Source: Planctomycetia bacterium
GTDB lineage: Bacteria; Planctomycetota; Planctomycetia; Pirellulales; Thermoguttaceae
Assembly: GCA_030527015.1 (NCBI GenBank)
Contig: JAUNBR010000010.1
Coordinates: 1-64,000, forward strand
Length of the DNA stretch: 64,000 bases
Direction of reading: 5' to 3'
Below, piece by piece: positions 1-8,780 of the stretch (the stretch's first letter is position 1; the number at the start of each line of letters is the position of its first letter). A program made the position numbers and the translations under genes. The notes beneath the pieces were generated by a model, which saw only the letters and a list, made by a program, of their open reading frames with translations, had not been told where the DNA came from and did not search any database.

Positions 1-115
1 TTGAAACCTCCGCGTTTTCCGAAACTTCCACGCTTTTTGAAACTTCAGCATCTTTTGAAACCCCTGCGTTTCCTGAGATCACAGAATTTTTCGAAATGCC
101 CGTATTCTCTGAAAT
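1..115. repeat. 18-bp degenerate tandem repeat inside the CcsA-like gene
   Basis: At least six 18-bp units run from base 1, each beginning with a variant of TTGAAAC (at 1, 19, 37, 55, 73, 91 and a partial at 109). The period is a multiple of three, so the array encodes a hexapeptide repeat of the type V-S-x-x-A/V-E/G on the minus strand. It continues past the window edge. Confidence 0.75.
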
Positions 116-1039
116 GATCACCAGGGATTCCGATTTCAGTAAAGGCATTTTAAATGGTTCTTCAGATGGTCTGCCCGAAAAATTTTCGGTTTCCACTCTT
201 TTGGGCGGCACTCCCTGGTTATGCCGGTGCATGGTAAAAAAGCCAAAAGTCAGAATTAAAAGAAGCGCAGCAAAACTTAAAATCGTTCGGTACGCCACTA
301 AATGTCCCTCCTGGGAAAATTTCCAAAAAAAAGAAATCGCATAAGATCCCAGATACCACACTAAAAGAAGTGTCGCGCCCAAAATAAACGGATCACTCAT
401 TCCCACAGACGGCATTCCCTGAGTTTTCGCGATTTCATTCAGCACCAGACCAGACAAAATTCCACCGGCAAGAAAAAAAGTAGAAAATTTCATCGCACCG
501 CAATTCGCGGAATGTAACCACTCCAGTGAAGGTAAATGATTTATAAATCTTGTGAAACGCGGATGCTTCAGTAACCATGCCTGCCATAAATACATGATTC
601 CGGAAAGAAATCCCGCCAGTACACTGACCGTCACCATCATCATGGCACCACCATGCACCGCGCCCCATGCTTCAGAAGCTGGTTTATACGCAAAAACCTG
701 ATCATCCGCCACCCATTTCGCTCCCGCCAGTAAAAATAAAATTCCAGGCAAAAAAAACATGCCAAAACTTTTTTCCTTATATGCGCTCTTTAAAAATAAA
801 GTCAGACACACAAGAACCCACGCGATTACGATTACCCAGTCTCTCTGACTGGAAAGTGGTAAACGTTCATATTCACACGTCCGATAATATAAAAAGGCCG
901 TATGTGCAAAAACGCCCGACCAAAGAGCGGCCCACTCCACACGAACACTCCATTTAGAGAAATATCTTAAACGCAAAAACTCCATAAAAGCCGCGATCAG
1001 ATAACATCCCCCAAAGCAGATTATTCCCACATTTTGCAT
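1..1039 (-). CDS. CcsA/HemX-like cytochrome c assembly membrane protein (partial, 3' end missing)
   Basis: The frame is open from an ATG at 1039 to the left edge, 346 codons with no stop. The N-terminus is MQNVGIICFGGCYLIAAFME. About eight hydrophobic segments are separated by short loops. The stretch EAWGAVHGGAMMMVTVSVLA has the WG..H loop placement of CcsA/HemX-type proteins, which handle haem in system II cytochrome c maturation at the cytoplasmic membrane. A GAAGAAGG-like ribosome site lies 4 bases before the ATG. After the last membrane span the protein becomes polar and enters a degenerate hexapeptide repeat (VSKDAE, VSKSVE, VSENAE) that reaches the edge. That tail is not usual for the family. 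The family call is by membrane pattern and this motif only; other CcsA/ResC relatives are possible. Confidence 0.6.
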   Translation of the reverse strand, partial: MQNVGIICFGGCYLIAAFMEFLRLRYFSKWSVRVEWAALWSGVFAHTAFLYYRTCEYERLPLSSQRDWVIVIAWVLVCLTLFLKSAYKEKSFGMFFLPGILFLLAGAKWVADDQVFAYKPASEAWGAVHGGAMMMVTVSVLAGFLSGIMYLWQAWLLKHPRFTRFINHLPSLEWLHSANCGAMKFSTFFLAGGILSGLVLNEIAKTQGMPSVGMSDPFILGATLLLVWYLGSYAISFFWKFSQEGHLVAYRTILSFAALLLILTFGFFTMHRHNQGVPPKRVETENFSGRPSEEPFKMPLLKSESLVIISENTGISKNSVISGNAGVSKDAEVSKSVEVSENAEVS

Positions 1040-1104
1040 ATAACCTTCTTCCCCACACTATTTATTTTCCAAATAATTATTTATTCCCCGATGCACCATC
1101 ATTC

Positions 1105-1180
1105 TTATACCCGATACACTATGAATTTCCGTCTTCCAGGCATTTTCTTCGCTGAAAATGGCGAAAAAGCGGAATTTTAT
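1105..1180 (-). repeat. TATAC element, short variant
   Basis: Starts with the right-end sequence TTATACCCGATACACTATG and has the central GGCATTTT..CTTCGCTGAAAATGG hairpin, but the other side is also right-end-like (AAGCGGAATTTTAT). It is a short near-symmetric copy. It lies in the gap 1040-1696, which holds only this copy, the copy at 1443 and a decayed copy at about 1556-1660. Confidence 0.7.
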
Positions 1181-1442
1181 AACACACTGTGCACAAAATT
1201 CATTTTAGAGTCAAAAAATAAATATTTTATGCGTCATGAAATGTCCAGAACGCAAAATTTATAGTACGTCGAGTACAAAAATTCCTTCCCTCTTTATCTT
1301 ATATATTTTCACATCACCTTATATTTTAGCGTATTTTATATGAAAATTCCAGTACTCATCAAAAAATCATAAATCGTTTCTTCTTATTTAACCGATTTCT
1401 CCTTTATAATTCTGTATTTTTATTATTCTCCATATATACTTA

Positions 1443-1548
1443 TATACTGGTTCCTCATTAAATTTCCGTTTCGCGCAGCTCTGAAAGCACATTTTTAGCG
1501 AAGTAAAATGCCGCAGAAGCGGAAATTTATAGTGTATCGGGTATAAAT
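1443..1548 (+). repeat. TATAC element
   Basis: Near-complete forward copy: TATACTGGTTCCTC at the left, AAATTTCCG and CGGAAATTT arms, and TATAGTGTATCGGGTATA at the right. A strongly decayed forward copy follows at about 1556-1660. Confidence 0.85.
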
Positions 1549-1696
1549 TATATGACTCCATTTAAATTTCTATTTTTAGGAATCACAAAATATGGCGTTT
1601 TCGGTTCAGACGGCAGCTGACAGAGAAAAACATTTACAGTACATCAGATATAAAAATTATACGTATTTAAAACTTTTGAGAAAAAATGCGTGAAAG

Positions 1697-2965
1697 GTGG
1701 TTTTAAAGGTGCGGACTCACATTCTATTTTTCCCTGTTTCATTTCTGTTTATTTTTTTATTTTCCGATATAATTATGTGCGAAAATTTTCCTCGTCAGAA
1801 TTTTCGTGCGCCAGCACCATTTCCTTTTTCTTATACCTTAACAAAAAAACCTGAAAATGGTGAGATTTCTGATTTTCATTATTCCACAAACAAATTTTCA
1901 CAAAATCCTTCCCATTTTACTAAAATTCCCTCAGAAACATATCCTCCTGTTTTTTCACCCTATAATTCTCCACATTCTGTGGAACATTCCCTCCCTGCGC
2001 CAGACAATTCGCGTCGTACACTTATCCCCGCGCAGGTACCTTCTGCTCCACGTTTTTTTCATGACATGCCCTCTGTTCCACCACGTGTTTCTCCGATTCC
2101 CCATAATTATGATAAACATATTTTGCATAAACCTTTTTTCAAAAATCCACCAGATTTATGGCGAATCGAAACGCTGGATTCTTCTCCTTCTGTACCCACC
2201 CCAGAAGAAAAAAATAAATGGCGCGTCCACCGCTGGACTCAAAATGGCTGGAAAATTTCGTCTCTGGAAGAATTCTTTCAAGATTTCCCACTAAAAAAAC
2301 CCATTTATATTTATGTCCACGGAAATCGTACCAGCACTCAGGATGCCTCCGAAGACGGAATCCACCTTTTGAATATTCTTCCTTGTGAAATACCCCCACG
2401 TTTTGTCATATGGAACTGGAACACAGACAGAGAAACACCCCGTATCCGTATGGAATACCGTGGAAAAGCATTTTGGGCTGACGTGCAGGGAGTTTATCTT
2501 GCCTATTTTTTGAAAGATCTTCCTCTTTCACAGAAAGTAACACTTTTAGGATACAGTTTTGGCGCGCGTTCTGTCCTTACCGCCTTACACCTCTGTGGTG
2601 GCGGAGATTATTACAATTATCGTATTTATAAGCCTGGTGTGAATATTCCAGACCACCTTTTTTATGCGATTTTAATCGCCACACCGGCCGCCAGTTATGA
2701 ACTTATGGAAAAAAATCGGTTTTCAAAAGTAACTTGGGGTGCACAAAAAATCATTTTTACCGTGAATCCATCAGATCCTGCATTACGATTTTATCCAAAA
2801 ATTGATGAAAATAAAGAAAAGGCTTTCGGAGTCACCGGAATACCACAAAACATATTCTCTTCTGGTGCTCCCGCCACTTTTTTACCGATTCTACTTAATC
2901 TAAAATCCCACAAATTTCGAGATTATTTAAAAGAGCCCGCCGTGCAGAAAATATTATGTCCATAA
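1697..2965 (+). CDS. secreted alpha/beta hydrolase with Pro-rich linker
   Basis: 422 residues from a GTG start; a second GTG at 1709 is also possible, and neither has a strong ribosome site. Residues 5-28 form a hydrophobic signal peptide or anchor. Residues 30-150 are a low-complexity Pro/Phe/Ser-rich linker. From about 200 there is an alpha/beta-hydrolase core. YIYVHGNRT (204-212) fits the oxyanion-hole strand. GYSFGA (285-290) is the nucleophile elbow with Ser287, and His407 near the C-terminus could complete the triad. The core resembles the DUF900-like serine hydrolases of unknown substrate. It is a single gene flanked by TATAC elements. The hydrolase fold is well supported; the substrate is not predictable. 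Confidence 0.7.
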   Translation: MVLKVRTHILFFPVSFLFIFLFSDIIMCENFPRQNFRAPAPFPFSYTLTKKPENGEISDFHYSTNKFSQNPSHFTKIPSETYPPVFSPYNSPHSVEHSLPAPDNSRRTLIPAQVPSAPRFFHDMPSVPPRVSPIPHNYDKHILHKPFFKNPPDLWRIETLDSSPSVPTPEEKNKWRVHRWTQNGWKISSLEEFFQDFPLKKPIYIYVHGNRTSTQDASEDGIHLLNILPCEIPPRFVIWNWNTDRETPRIRMEYRGKAFWADVQGVYLAYFLKDLPLSQKVTLLGYSFGARSVLTALHLCGGGDYYNYRIYKPGVNIPDHLFYAILIATPAASYELMEKNRFSKVTWGAQKIIFTVNPSDPALRFYPKIDENKEKAFGVTGIPQNIFSSGAPATFLPILLNLKSHKFRDYLKEPAVQKILCP

Positions 2966-3057
2966 AATCATTTTTATTAAAGTGTATTATTCATATATTT
3001 TTTAGCTCTGACCGGTATTACAAATTATTACTTTTCCCATATTTTATACCTGCATCT

Positions 3058-3160
3058 TATACCTGACGAATGATAAAATTTCACTTTCCCTGTCCACAGG
3101 CAGGTATTTCGCGACACATGAAATACCCGTACCAAGAATCCCGTAAAACGGAATTTTTCG
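3058..3160 (-). repeat. TATAC element, decayed, with cassette
   Basis: Reverse copy starting TTATACCTGACGAATGATAA with a CCTGTCCACAGGCAGG cassette just before the central hairpin. The arms are decayed. The gap 2966-3936 is filled almost entirely by TATAC copies; the rest shows nothing recognisable. Confidence 0.6.
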
Positions 3161-3239
3161 TTATATTCAGTGTATATTTCACCAAAATATCTGCTGACGC
3201 CGAGCTTATAAAACTTACACTTAACCGCGACAGACGCTC

Positions 3240-3347
3240 ATATTCCCGATGCACGATAAAATACCGCTTTTCCGGCATTTTGCTTCGCTAAAAATACCTG
3301 CTTCGAGAGCCGCACAAAATGGAAATTTAAACGAGAATCAGTATAAA
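3240..3347 (-). repeat. TATAC element
   Basis: Reverse copy with GGCATTTTGCTTCGCTAAAA centre, GCCGCACAAAATGGAAATTT arm and left end GAGAATCAGTATA. Confidence 0.85.
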
Positions 3348-3529
3348 TAGGATTTATGTCCGTATAAAAAGGAATATTTAAAAAAGAGCCAGTAATAGTT
3401 GCAAATTAAATTTATTTGTGTATAATTTAGAATATGGTATTTTATCCGACATTTTAAGAAGAGCATATATTCATACTCTCCTGGAACCATACCCACATTC
3501 CTTCCTCGGCTGGCGGCTCACGCTGCTTC

Positions 3530-3635
3530 TGCTTTCATTTTCCATTTTGTGCGGCTCTCGAAGCAGGTATTTTCAGCGACACAAAAATGCCAGAGAAACG
3601 GAATTTTTATATATAAATGTATCAGGTATAAAATA
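3530..3635 (+). repeat. TATAC element
   Basis: Forward copy with the TTTTGTGCGGCTCTCGAAGC arm, hairpin TATTTTCAGCG..AAAAATGCC and right end ATGTATCAGGTATA. The left terminus is degraded. Confidence 0.75.
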
Positions 3636-3674
3636 TTTACAAAACTTGTCATATAAAACACACTGGATGCATCT

Positions 3675-3798
3675 TATACTGGTTTCATTTTAAATTTCCA
3701 TTTTGTGCGGCTCTCGAAGCAGGTATTTTCAGCGAAGCAAAATGCCTGCCTGTCGGCGGACAGGAGAAGTGAAAATTTATAGTGTATCGGGTATAAAA
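3675..3798 (+). repeat. TATAC element with CCTGTC cassette
   Basis: Full forward copy TATACTGGTTTC...TATCGGGTATA. The palindrome CCTGTCGGCGGACAGG is inserted right after AAAATGCCTG. A decayed forward copy follows at about 3800-3906 and ends about 30 bases before the hsp70-like start codon. Confidence 0.9.
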
Positions 3799-3936
3799 TT
3801 CCCTCCATTCGGCGCCAGCCTGAAAAATATTTTCAGCCAACTCTCGAATGAAAAACGCAGTAAAATTTATAAAATATAAAAATTTTATCGTGTATCAGGA
3901 ACATAATTTATCATTTTTTAAAATTTAGTAACGATA

Positions 3937-5472
3937 ATGACTCTTAAAACACCGGCAGTAGGAATCGATTTAGGCACCACATTTTCCGCGATCGCGCATG
4001 TAGACGCCAGCGGGCGCCCTGTAACCCTTATGAACTCTGAGGGTGACCGCATTACTCCCAGCGTAACTTTTTTTGAGCAAAAAACTGCGATCGTCGGGAA
4101 AGAGGCTTTAAAAGCCATTTCGACAGATGCTTCTTGTATCGCCCTGTGCGCAAAACGTGACATGGGGCATAAGGTTTTTCACCAGATTCTCGGTGATAAA
4201 CAGTATCCGCCTGAGGTTATCGAAGCATTTATTCTGAATAAATTGCGTCTGGATGCGATTCAATTAATCGGGGATTTTTCAAAAGTCGTGATTACCGTAC
4301 CCGCTTATTTTGATGAAGTACGCAGGAAAGCCACGCAGGACGCAGGGTACATGGCAGGTTTTGAAGTTCTGGATATTATTAATGAGCCCACCGCGGCCGC
4401 GCTGGCTTTCGGATACCAGAGTGGAGTGCTGGGTCAGAACACAAAACAGGAAAATGTTCTTGTATATGATCTTGGCGGAGGAACTTTTGATGTAACCATC
4501 ATGCAGATCCGGGGAAATGAGTATGTTACTTTAGCCACGGACGGAGACGTTCAGCTGGGAGGTTTTGACTGGGATTTTCGATTACTAAATTTTGTCGCGG
4601 ATAAATTCGTCCAAGATTTTTATGTGGATCCTCGAGAAGACATCTGCGCAAGAGGAAAATTATGGCGAGAATGTGAGGATGCGAAAAGAACACTCTCTGC
4701 ACGGATGAAAACCACGATTACCTGTGATTTTAAGGGATTTTCTAAACGTGTCGAAATCACGAGAGAAGAATTTGAGCAGATCACACAAGATTTATTGGAC
4801 CGTACACGTTTTACCACCATGCAGACGCTCCGGGCTTCCGGTCTGGAATGGGACGACATTTCTCGCGTTTTGTTAGTCGGAGGTTCCAGTCGTATGCCCA
4901 TGGTGCGTAACATGTTATTTCAGGTGACTGGCCGTGAACCAGACGCCAGTGCAGCTGCGGATGAAGCTGTCGCGCTGGGTGCGGCCCTTCATGCCCAGCA
5001 CATTCTTTCTGTTTCAGAGGGAAATGCCCCAACTTTTTCGATCAAAAACGTAAACTCTCACTCTTTAGGGGTTATCGGAAAAGACCCGACGACTGGTCTG
5101 GCGCGCGTCGGTGTGCTGATTCCACGAAATACACACCTTCCCGTCAGAGTAAGTCGTACGTTTCGGACTCAAAAAAATAACCAGCGAAGTATTTTAGTTT
5201 CGATAGTTGAGGGAGAAAGCACATCTCCTGAGAACTGCACTTTTATCGGAAGCTGTGTCGTCCGGAATTTACCTCCAGGACTGCCTGCAGGAACTCAGAT
5301 TAATGTTACCTTTCAGTATACCTCGGATGGCCGACTTTACGTTAACGTAACGGTTCCCAGCACAAATACAGTCGTCGCGGAAGAGTTCACTCATGAAAAT
5401 AATCTCCCAAAACAGCTGCTGGATGGCTGGCGAGAATATATCTCTCAGGTACCTCCCACAGATTATCAGTAA
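3937..5472 (+). CDS. Hsp70-family protein without C-terminal lid
   Basis: 511 residues. The nucleotide-binding domain is complete: phosphate-1 motif GIDLGTTFSA (9-18), NEPTAAALAFGY (149-160), phosphate-2 motif VYDLGGGTFDVTI (176-188) and adenosine motif LLVGGSSRMPMVR (312-324). A shortened beta-type substrate-binding domain spans about 365-490. The protein stops at QVPPTDYQ without the alpha-helical lid of DnaK (about 640 residues). It is therefore an Hsp70/HscA-like paralogue, not the housekeeping DnaK, and no grpE or dnaJ lies nearby. The ATPase site looks intact. Clients are unknown. The ATG at 3937 gives the canonical N-terminus. Confidence 0.88.
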   Translation: MTLKTPAVGIDLGTTFSAIAHVDASGRPVTLMNSEGDRITPSVTFFEQKTAIVGKEALKAISTDASCIALCAKRDMGHKVFHQILGDKQYPPEVIEAFILNKLRLDAIQLIGDFSKVVITVPAYFDEVRRKATQDAGYMAGFEVLDIINEPTAAALAFGYQSGVLGQNTKQENVLVYDLGGGTFDVTIMQIRGNEYVTLATDGDVQLGGFDWDFRLLNFVADKFVQDFYVDPREDICARGKLWRECEDAKRTLSARMKTTITCDFKGFSKRVEITREEFEQITQDLLDRTRFTTMQTLRASGLEWDDISRVLLVGGSSRMPMVRNMLFQVTGREPDASAAADEAVALGAALHAQHILSVSEGNAPTFSIKNVNSHSLGVIGKDPTTGLARVGVLIPRNTHLPVRVSRTFRTQKNNQRSILVSIVEGESTSPENCTFIGSCVVRNLPPGLPAGTQINVTFQYTSDGRLYVNVTVPSTNTVVAEEFTHENNLPKQLLDGWREYISQVPPTDYQ

Positions 5473-5511
5473 TCGAGAATATATTTTGTGATACCTCTGA
5501 ATGTTTTATAT

Positions 5512-5619
5512 TTTATACCTGATGCACTATAAATTTCCGCTTTTTCGGCATTTTTGCTTCGCTAAAAATGTCTGCTTCAGAGCACATAAAACGGAAATTT
5601 AAAGGAGAATCAGTATAAT
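5512..5619 (-). repeat. TATAC element
   Basis: Reverse copy TTATACCTGATGCACTATAA to GAATCAGTATA with a GCTTCGC-containing apex. The gap 5473-6005 also holds a decayed forward copy at about 5640-5762. Confidence 0.85.
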
Positions 5620-5808
5620 AGAATTTTCAGAATATTCGTAATATACTCTGATTCTACTTTTTTTAATTTCCGTTTTGCACGGCCACGAAAGCTATTATTT
5701 TCAGCAAAAACATAATCCCCGTAAACAAAAATTTCTTGTGTTTCCCTGTAAAGGTATAAATACAGGGACCAGACAGCGCGAAAAATTAAAAATGCAGAGT
5801 TTTTTCAT

Positions 5809-5919
5809 ATATATACTGTTTCCATTTTAAATTTCCGTTTTGTGCGATTCTTAAAGCAGGCATTTTCAGCGAAACAAAAATGTCCCAGAAGTGGAAATTT
5901 ATAATGTATCGGGTAAAAA
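5809..5919 (+). repeat. TATAC element
   Basis: Forward copy from TATACTGTTTCCATTTTAAA to TATAATGTATCGGGTA, about 85 bases before the fabZ start. Confidence 0.85.
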
Positions 5920-6005
5920 GACATGAATTTATCACATCTCGGCAGAAGCCTTAAGCTCTGCTGATAATGTAAAAAACTGTTTAACTTTTTAAAATCAGGA
6001 ATATC

Positions 6006-6482
6006 ATGGCAGAAGACGCTATTTATCAGTCGATTCCTCATCGGGAACCATTTTTATTTGTCGACAAAATACTGGAATGTACCGACTCAAAAATTGTATG
6101 TCAAAAAACATTTACAGGCGAGGAAGGCTTTTTTCAGGGACATTATCCCGAAACGCCGATCGTTCCCGGTGTTATTTTATGTGAAGCGGCCATGCAGGCC
6201 GGTGCCATTATGCTTTCACGAAACATGCAGAAGGATGGCCGAGTCACAATCAAAAATGGTACCGCAGATGCTGGCGGAAAAGTACCCGTGGTCGTCAAAA
6301 TGAATGACGTGCGCTTCCGTCAGATTATTGAGCCTGGAGACACGATTCAGATTTCTGTCGTAACAGAAAATTCTGTACCACGCGCTCATAAAATGTCCGC
6401 CACGGTAACAAAAAATAATCTTTTGGCAGTGAAACTGAGTTTTGTCGTGATGATCGTGGAAAATCCACGTGAGGAAAACTGA
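6006..6482 (+). CDS. fabZ: 3-hydroxyacyl-ACP dehydratase FabZ
   Basis: 158 residues, normal length for FabZ. It dehydrates 3-hydroxyacyl-ACP in type II fatty acid synthesis in the cytosol. The catalytic His is His12 in IPHREPFLFVDKI, and the catalytic Glu is Glu60 in GVILCEAAMQAG. The hot-dog signature HYPETPIVPGV precedes it. AGGA lies 6 bases before the ATG. fabI follows downstream on the same strand, but the 595-base gap holds TATAC elements and a terminator-like hairpin, so the two are probably separate transcripts. A second dehydratase elsewhere cannot be excluded. Confidence 0.92.
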   Translation: MAEDAIYQSIPHREPFLFVDKILECTDSKIVCQKTFTGEEGFFQGHYPETPIVPGVILCEAAMQAGAIMLSRNMQKDGRVTIKNGTADAGGKVPVVVKMNDVRFRQIIEPGDTIQISVVTENSVPRAHKMSATVTKNNLLAVKLSFVVMIVENPREEN

Positions 6483-6504
6483 TATATCCTTCTCACCGAG
6501 AAAA

Positions 6505-6612
6505 TATACTGATAAACTTTAAATTTCCGTTTTATGCAGCTCTGAAATCCGGGCATTTTCAGCGAAGTAAAAATACCGAAGAAGCAGAAATTTATCGCGC
6601 ATCGGACCAAAA
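6505..6612 (+). repeat. TATAC element
   Basis: Forward copy starting ATATACTGATAAACTTTAAA with GGCATTTTCAGCGAAGTAAA centre. The right end is decayed (CGCGCATCGGAC). Confidence 0.8.
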
Positions 6613-6684
6613 ACACTTTTAACAAAAAATTACATAAGAATATATCCTTATACCTCAGACACACACATAAAACTGATTTTTTTT

Positions 6685-6719
6685 CCGGCATTTTGTGATT
6701 ATATGAAATGCCGGTTTTT
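6685..6719 (+). terminator. rho-independent terminator-like hairpin downstream of fabZ
   Basis: Perfect stem CCGGCATTT / AAATGCCGG with a 12-base loop, followed by TTTTT. It lies about 200 bases after fabZ. The stem resembles the central hairpin of a TATAC element and may derive from one. Confidence 0.6.
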
Positions 6720-6727
6720 ATGACACA

Positions 6728-6836
6728 CATACTGGTTCCACTTTAAATTTCCGTTTTGTGCGGTTCTGAAATCCAGCATTTTCAGCGAAGCAAAATGCCG
6801 TGGAAGCAGAAATTTATAGTGTACCGGGTATAAAAT
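6728..6836 (+). repeat. TATAC element
   Basis: Clean forward copy ATACTGGTTCCACTTTAAAT ... ATAGTGTACCGGGTATA. Its loop contains GCGAAGC. Confidence 0.9.
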
Positions 6837-6921
6837 CTAAATTTAGGAAAACAGCTATTTTTAAAGCATAAGAACTTTTTCTTTTTTACACTGTGATTCT
6901 GGATTTATTTTATGCCTGATT

Positions 6922-7038
6922 TTATACCTGATGCACTACAAGTTTCCATTTTTCCTGTCCGCCGACAGGCAGGCATTTTAGCGAAGTATGCCTGATTTCA
7001 GAGCCGTATAAAACGGAAATGTAAAATGGAAGTATATA
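6922..7038 (-). repeat. TATAC element with CCTGTC cassette
   Basis: Reverse copy TTATACCTGATGCACTACAA with cassette CCTGTCCGCCGACAGG before GCATTTTAGCGAAG. It ends about 40 bases before the fabI ATG. Confidence 0.85.
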
Positions 7039-7077
7039 ATTCTTCCCCCATTCCATGAACCATCAGAAAGAACCATC

Positions 7078-7905
7078 ATGAATGATTTTTTACAGTTAAA
7101 AGAAAAACAGTTTCTTATTTTTGGTGTGGCGAACAAAAAAAGTGTCGCGTATTTTATCACGCGAAATTTACTGGAGTGTGGCGCAAGATGTGTTCTGGTG
7201 GTTCTGAACGAAGAAATTCGTGAAAAGATACAGAAACTTTTCCCTGAAATTTCACCGGAAGACATACACCTGTGTAATGTGGAGCACTCCGAAGACATTC
7301 TCCGCCTGCGAGATGAGTGTCTTGAGCAGTATCCGAACACAAAATTTCACGGCCTGGTACACTCACTGGCTTTCGCAGATTATTCCCGCGGAATGCTTCC
7401 TTTCCACGAAACAGGGGAAAAAGAATTCCTTCAGGCCGTTAATATTTCATGTTTTTCTTTAACCGCTTTAGCTGGTGCTTTTAAGGACCTGCTGGCGCGA
7501 GATGCCTCCGTGGTCACGATTTCCATTTCCACCACACACATGGCCAGTGAAAGTTATGGTTACATGGGGCCCATTAAAGCTGCGCTGGACTCTTCGCTAG
7601 CTTTTTTGGCAAAATCTTTCAGTGAATTTTCTGAAATTCGCTTTAACGCAGTCGGCCCTGGCCTATTAAAAACCTCCGCCTCCGCAGGCATTCCCGGTTA
7701 TGTCGACTCTTACCTTTATGCAGAAGAAGTCATCCCACGCGGACGCGCCGTAAAAACAGAAGAAGCTGCGAACACCGCCATTTTTCTTTTAAGTCCACGT
7801 TCCAGCGGAATTAATGCCCAAAAAATTATCGTCGACGCAGGAATGTCCATCAATTATTTTGACCGTAAACTGATTCATCGAGAACCTTTTCACGAAAAAT
7901 CTTAA
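7078..7905 (+). CDS. fabI: enoyl-ACP reductase FabI
   Basis: 275 residues. It reduces trans-2-enoyl-ACP in the last step of each fatty acid elongation cycle. The FabI-type cofactor loop GVANKKSVA (16-24) and the Tyr160-x6-Lys167 active site (YGYMGPIK) separate it from ordinary SDR enzymes. HSLAFA near 95-100 and the C-terminal VDAGMSIN also fit. Length is slightly above E. coli FabI (262) because of a short C-terminal tail. The ribosome site is weak (GAAAGAACC before ATG). It should act with fabZ upstream and the fab cluster at 48.6-53.7 kb. Confidence 0.92.
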   Translation: MNDFLQLKEKQFLIFGVANKKSVAYFITRNLLECGARCVLVVLNEEIREKIQKLFPEISPEDIHLCNVEHSEDILRLRDECLEQYPNTKFHGLVHSLAFADYSRGMLPFHETGEKEFLQAVNISCFSLTALAGAFKDLLARDASVVTISISTTHMASESYGYMGPIKAALDSSLAFLAKSFSEFSEIRFNAVGPGLLKTSASAGIPGYVDSYLYAEEVIPRGRAVKTEEAANTAIFLLSPRSSGINAQKIIVDAGMSINYFDRKLIHREPFHEKS

Positions 7906-7926
7906 TTTATTCGAAAATTTTAACTT

Positions 7927-8035
7927 TAGTGATTCACGTTTAAATTTCCATTTCGTGTGGTTCTGAAAGCAGGCATTTTCACCGAAAGCAAAAATGTCGG
8001 GAACACGAAAATTCATAATACATCGGGTATAAAAT
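7927..8035 (+). repeat. TATAC element
   Basis: Forward copy with variant loop CACCGAAAGC instead of CAGCGAAGC and right end ACATCGGGTATA. The gap 7906-8780 is made up of four clear copies with this same loop variant, plus a decayed one near 8510-8600. Confidence 0.85.
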
Positions 8036-8097
8036 ACAGACGAAATGAAATTTTATATATTCATCAGATATATTTTCATCTCCCTGCGTTTATGCAT

Positions 8098-8210
8098 ATT
8101 TTACTGGTTCCACTCTAAATTTCCGTTTCGTGTGGTTCTGAAAGCAGGCATTTTCACCGAAAGCAAAAATGCCGGGGACACGAAAATTCATAATACATCG
8201 GGTATATAAA
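8098..8210 (+). repeat. TATAC element
   Basis: Forward copy very similar to the one at 7927 (shared CACCGAAAGC loop and CGAAAATTCATAATACATCG right arm). The two look like a recent local duplication. Confidence 0.9.
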
Positions 8211-8376
8211 ACACACACTTCACTAAAACTGTTTTTCCGTAACCTCCTCGGCGGTCTATTTTTGTGTGCGGTAAAATACATTTCACTGAAACCGATTAAA
8301 CGTGATTACACAAAACAGAATCACCGAATTCTGCCTCTTTTATTTTTGTTATTTATCACGATATACTGTAAGAATT

Positions 8377-8486
8377 TATACCTGGTTCTCATTTAAATTT
8401 CCGTTTTCCGCACATCTGAAAGAGCATTTTCACCGAAAGCAAAAATGTCGGGAAAAAGCGGAATTTTATAATGCATCGGATATAAA
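8377..8486 (+). repeat. TATAC element
   Basis: Forward copy TTATACCTGGTTCTCATTTA ... GCATCGGATATA with the CACCGAAAGC loop. Confidence 0.85.
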
Positions 8487-8635
8487 GCCTCCCAATTCTT
8501 TTTTCATTTTCTTCTTCTGGAGCGCCATGAAAGCTCTGGTATTTTTTCACCCCAGACAGAAATGTGGCAGAAGCAAAAATACAGGAAAATCGGAAATATT
8601 CAGAAACATACAAAAATGTATCGTACCACCAGGAA

Positions 8636-8760
8636 TATTCCTGGTTCTCGTTTAAATTTCCGTTTCATGCGGTTCTTAAAGCCGACATTTTCACCGAAAG
8701 CAAAAATGCCGGCCTGTCGGCGGACAGGGAAAACGGAAAATTTAGTGTATCGGGAAAAAA
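8636..8760 (+). repeat. TATAC element with CCTGTC cassette
   Basis: Forward copy with CCTGTCGGCGGACAGG at 8713-8728, directly after AAAATGCCGG, followed by the GAAAACGGAAAATTT arm. The final TATA is lost. Confidence 0.9.
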
Positions 8761-8780
8761 TCCAGAAATTTTAGAAGAAA

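Noticed and set aside
3070-3693. Open frames of 65-91 codons between the hydrolase and hsp70-like genes
   Set aside because: They lie in TATAC elements, have no ribosome site or conserved motif, and read through both arms of the repeat.
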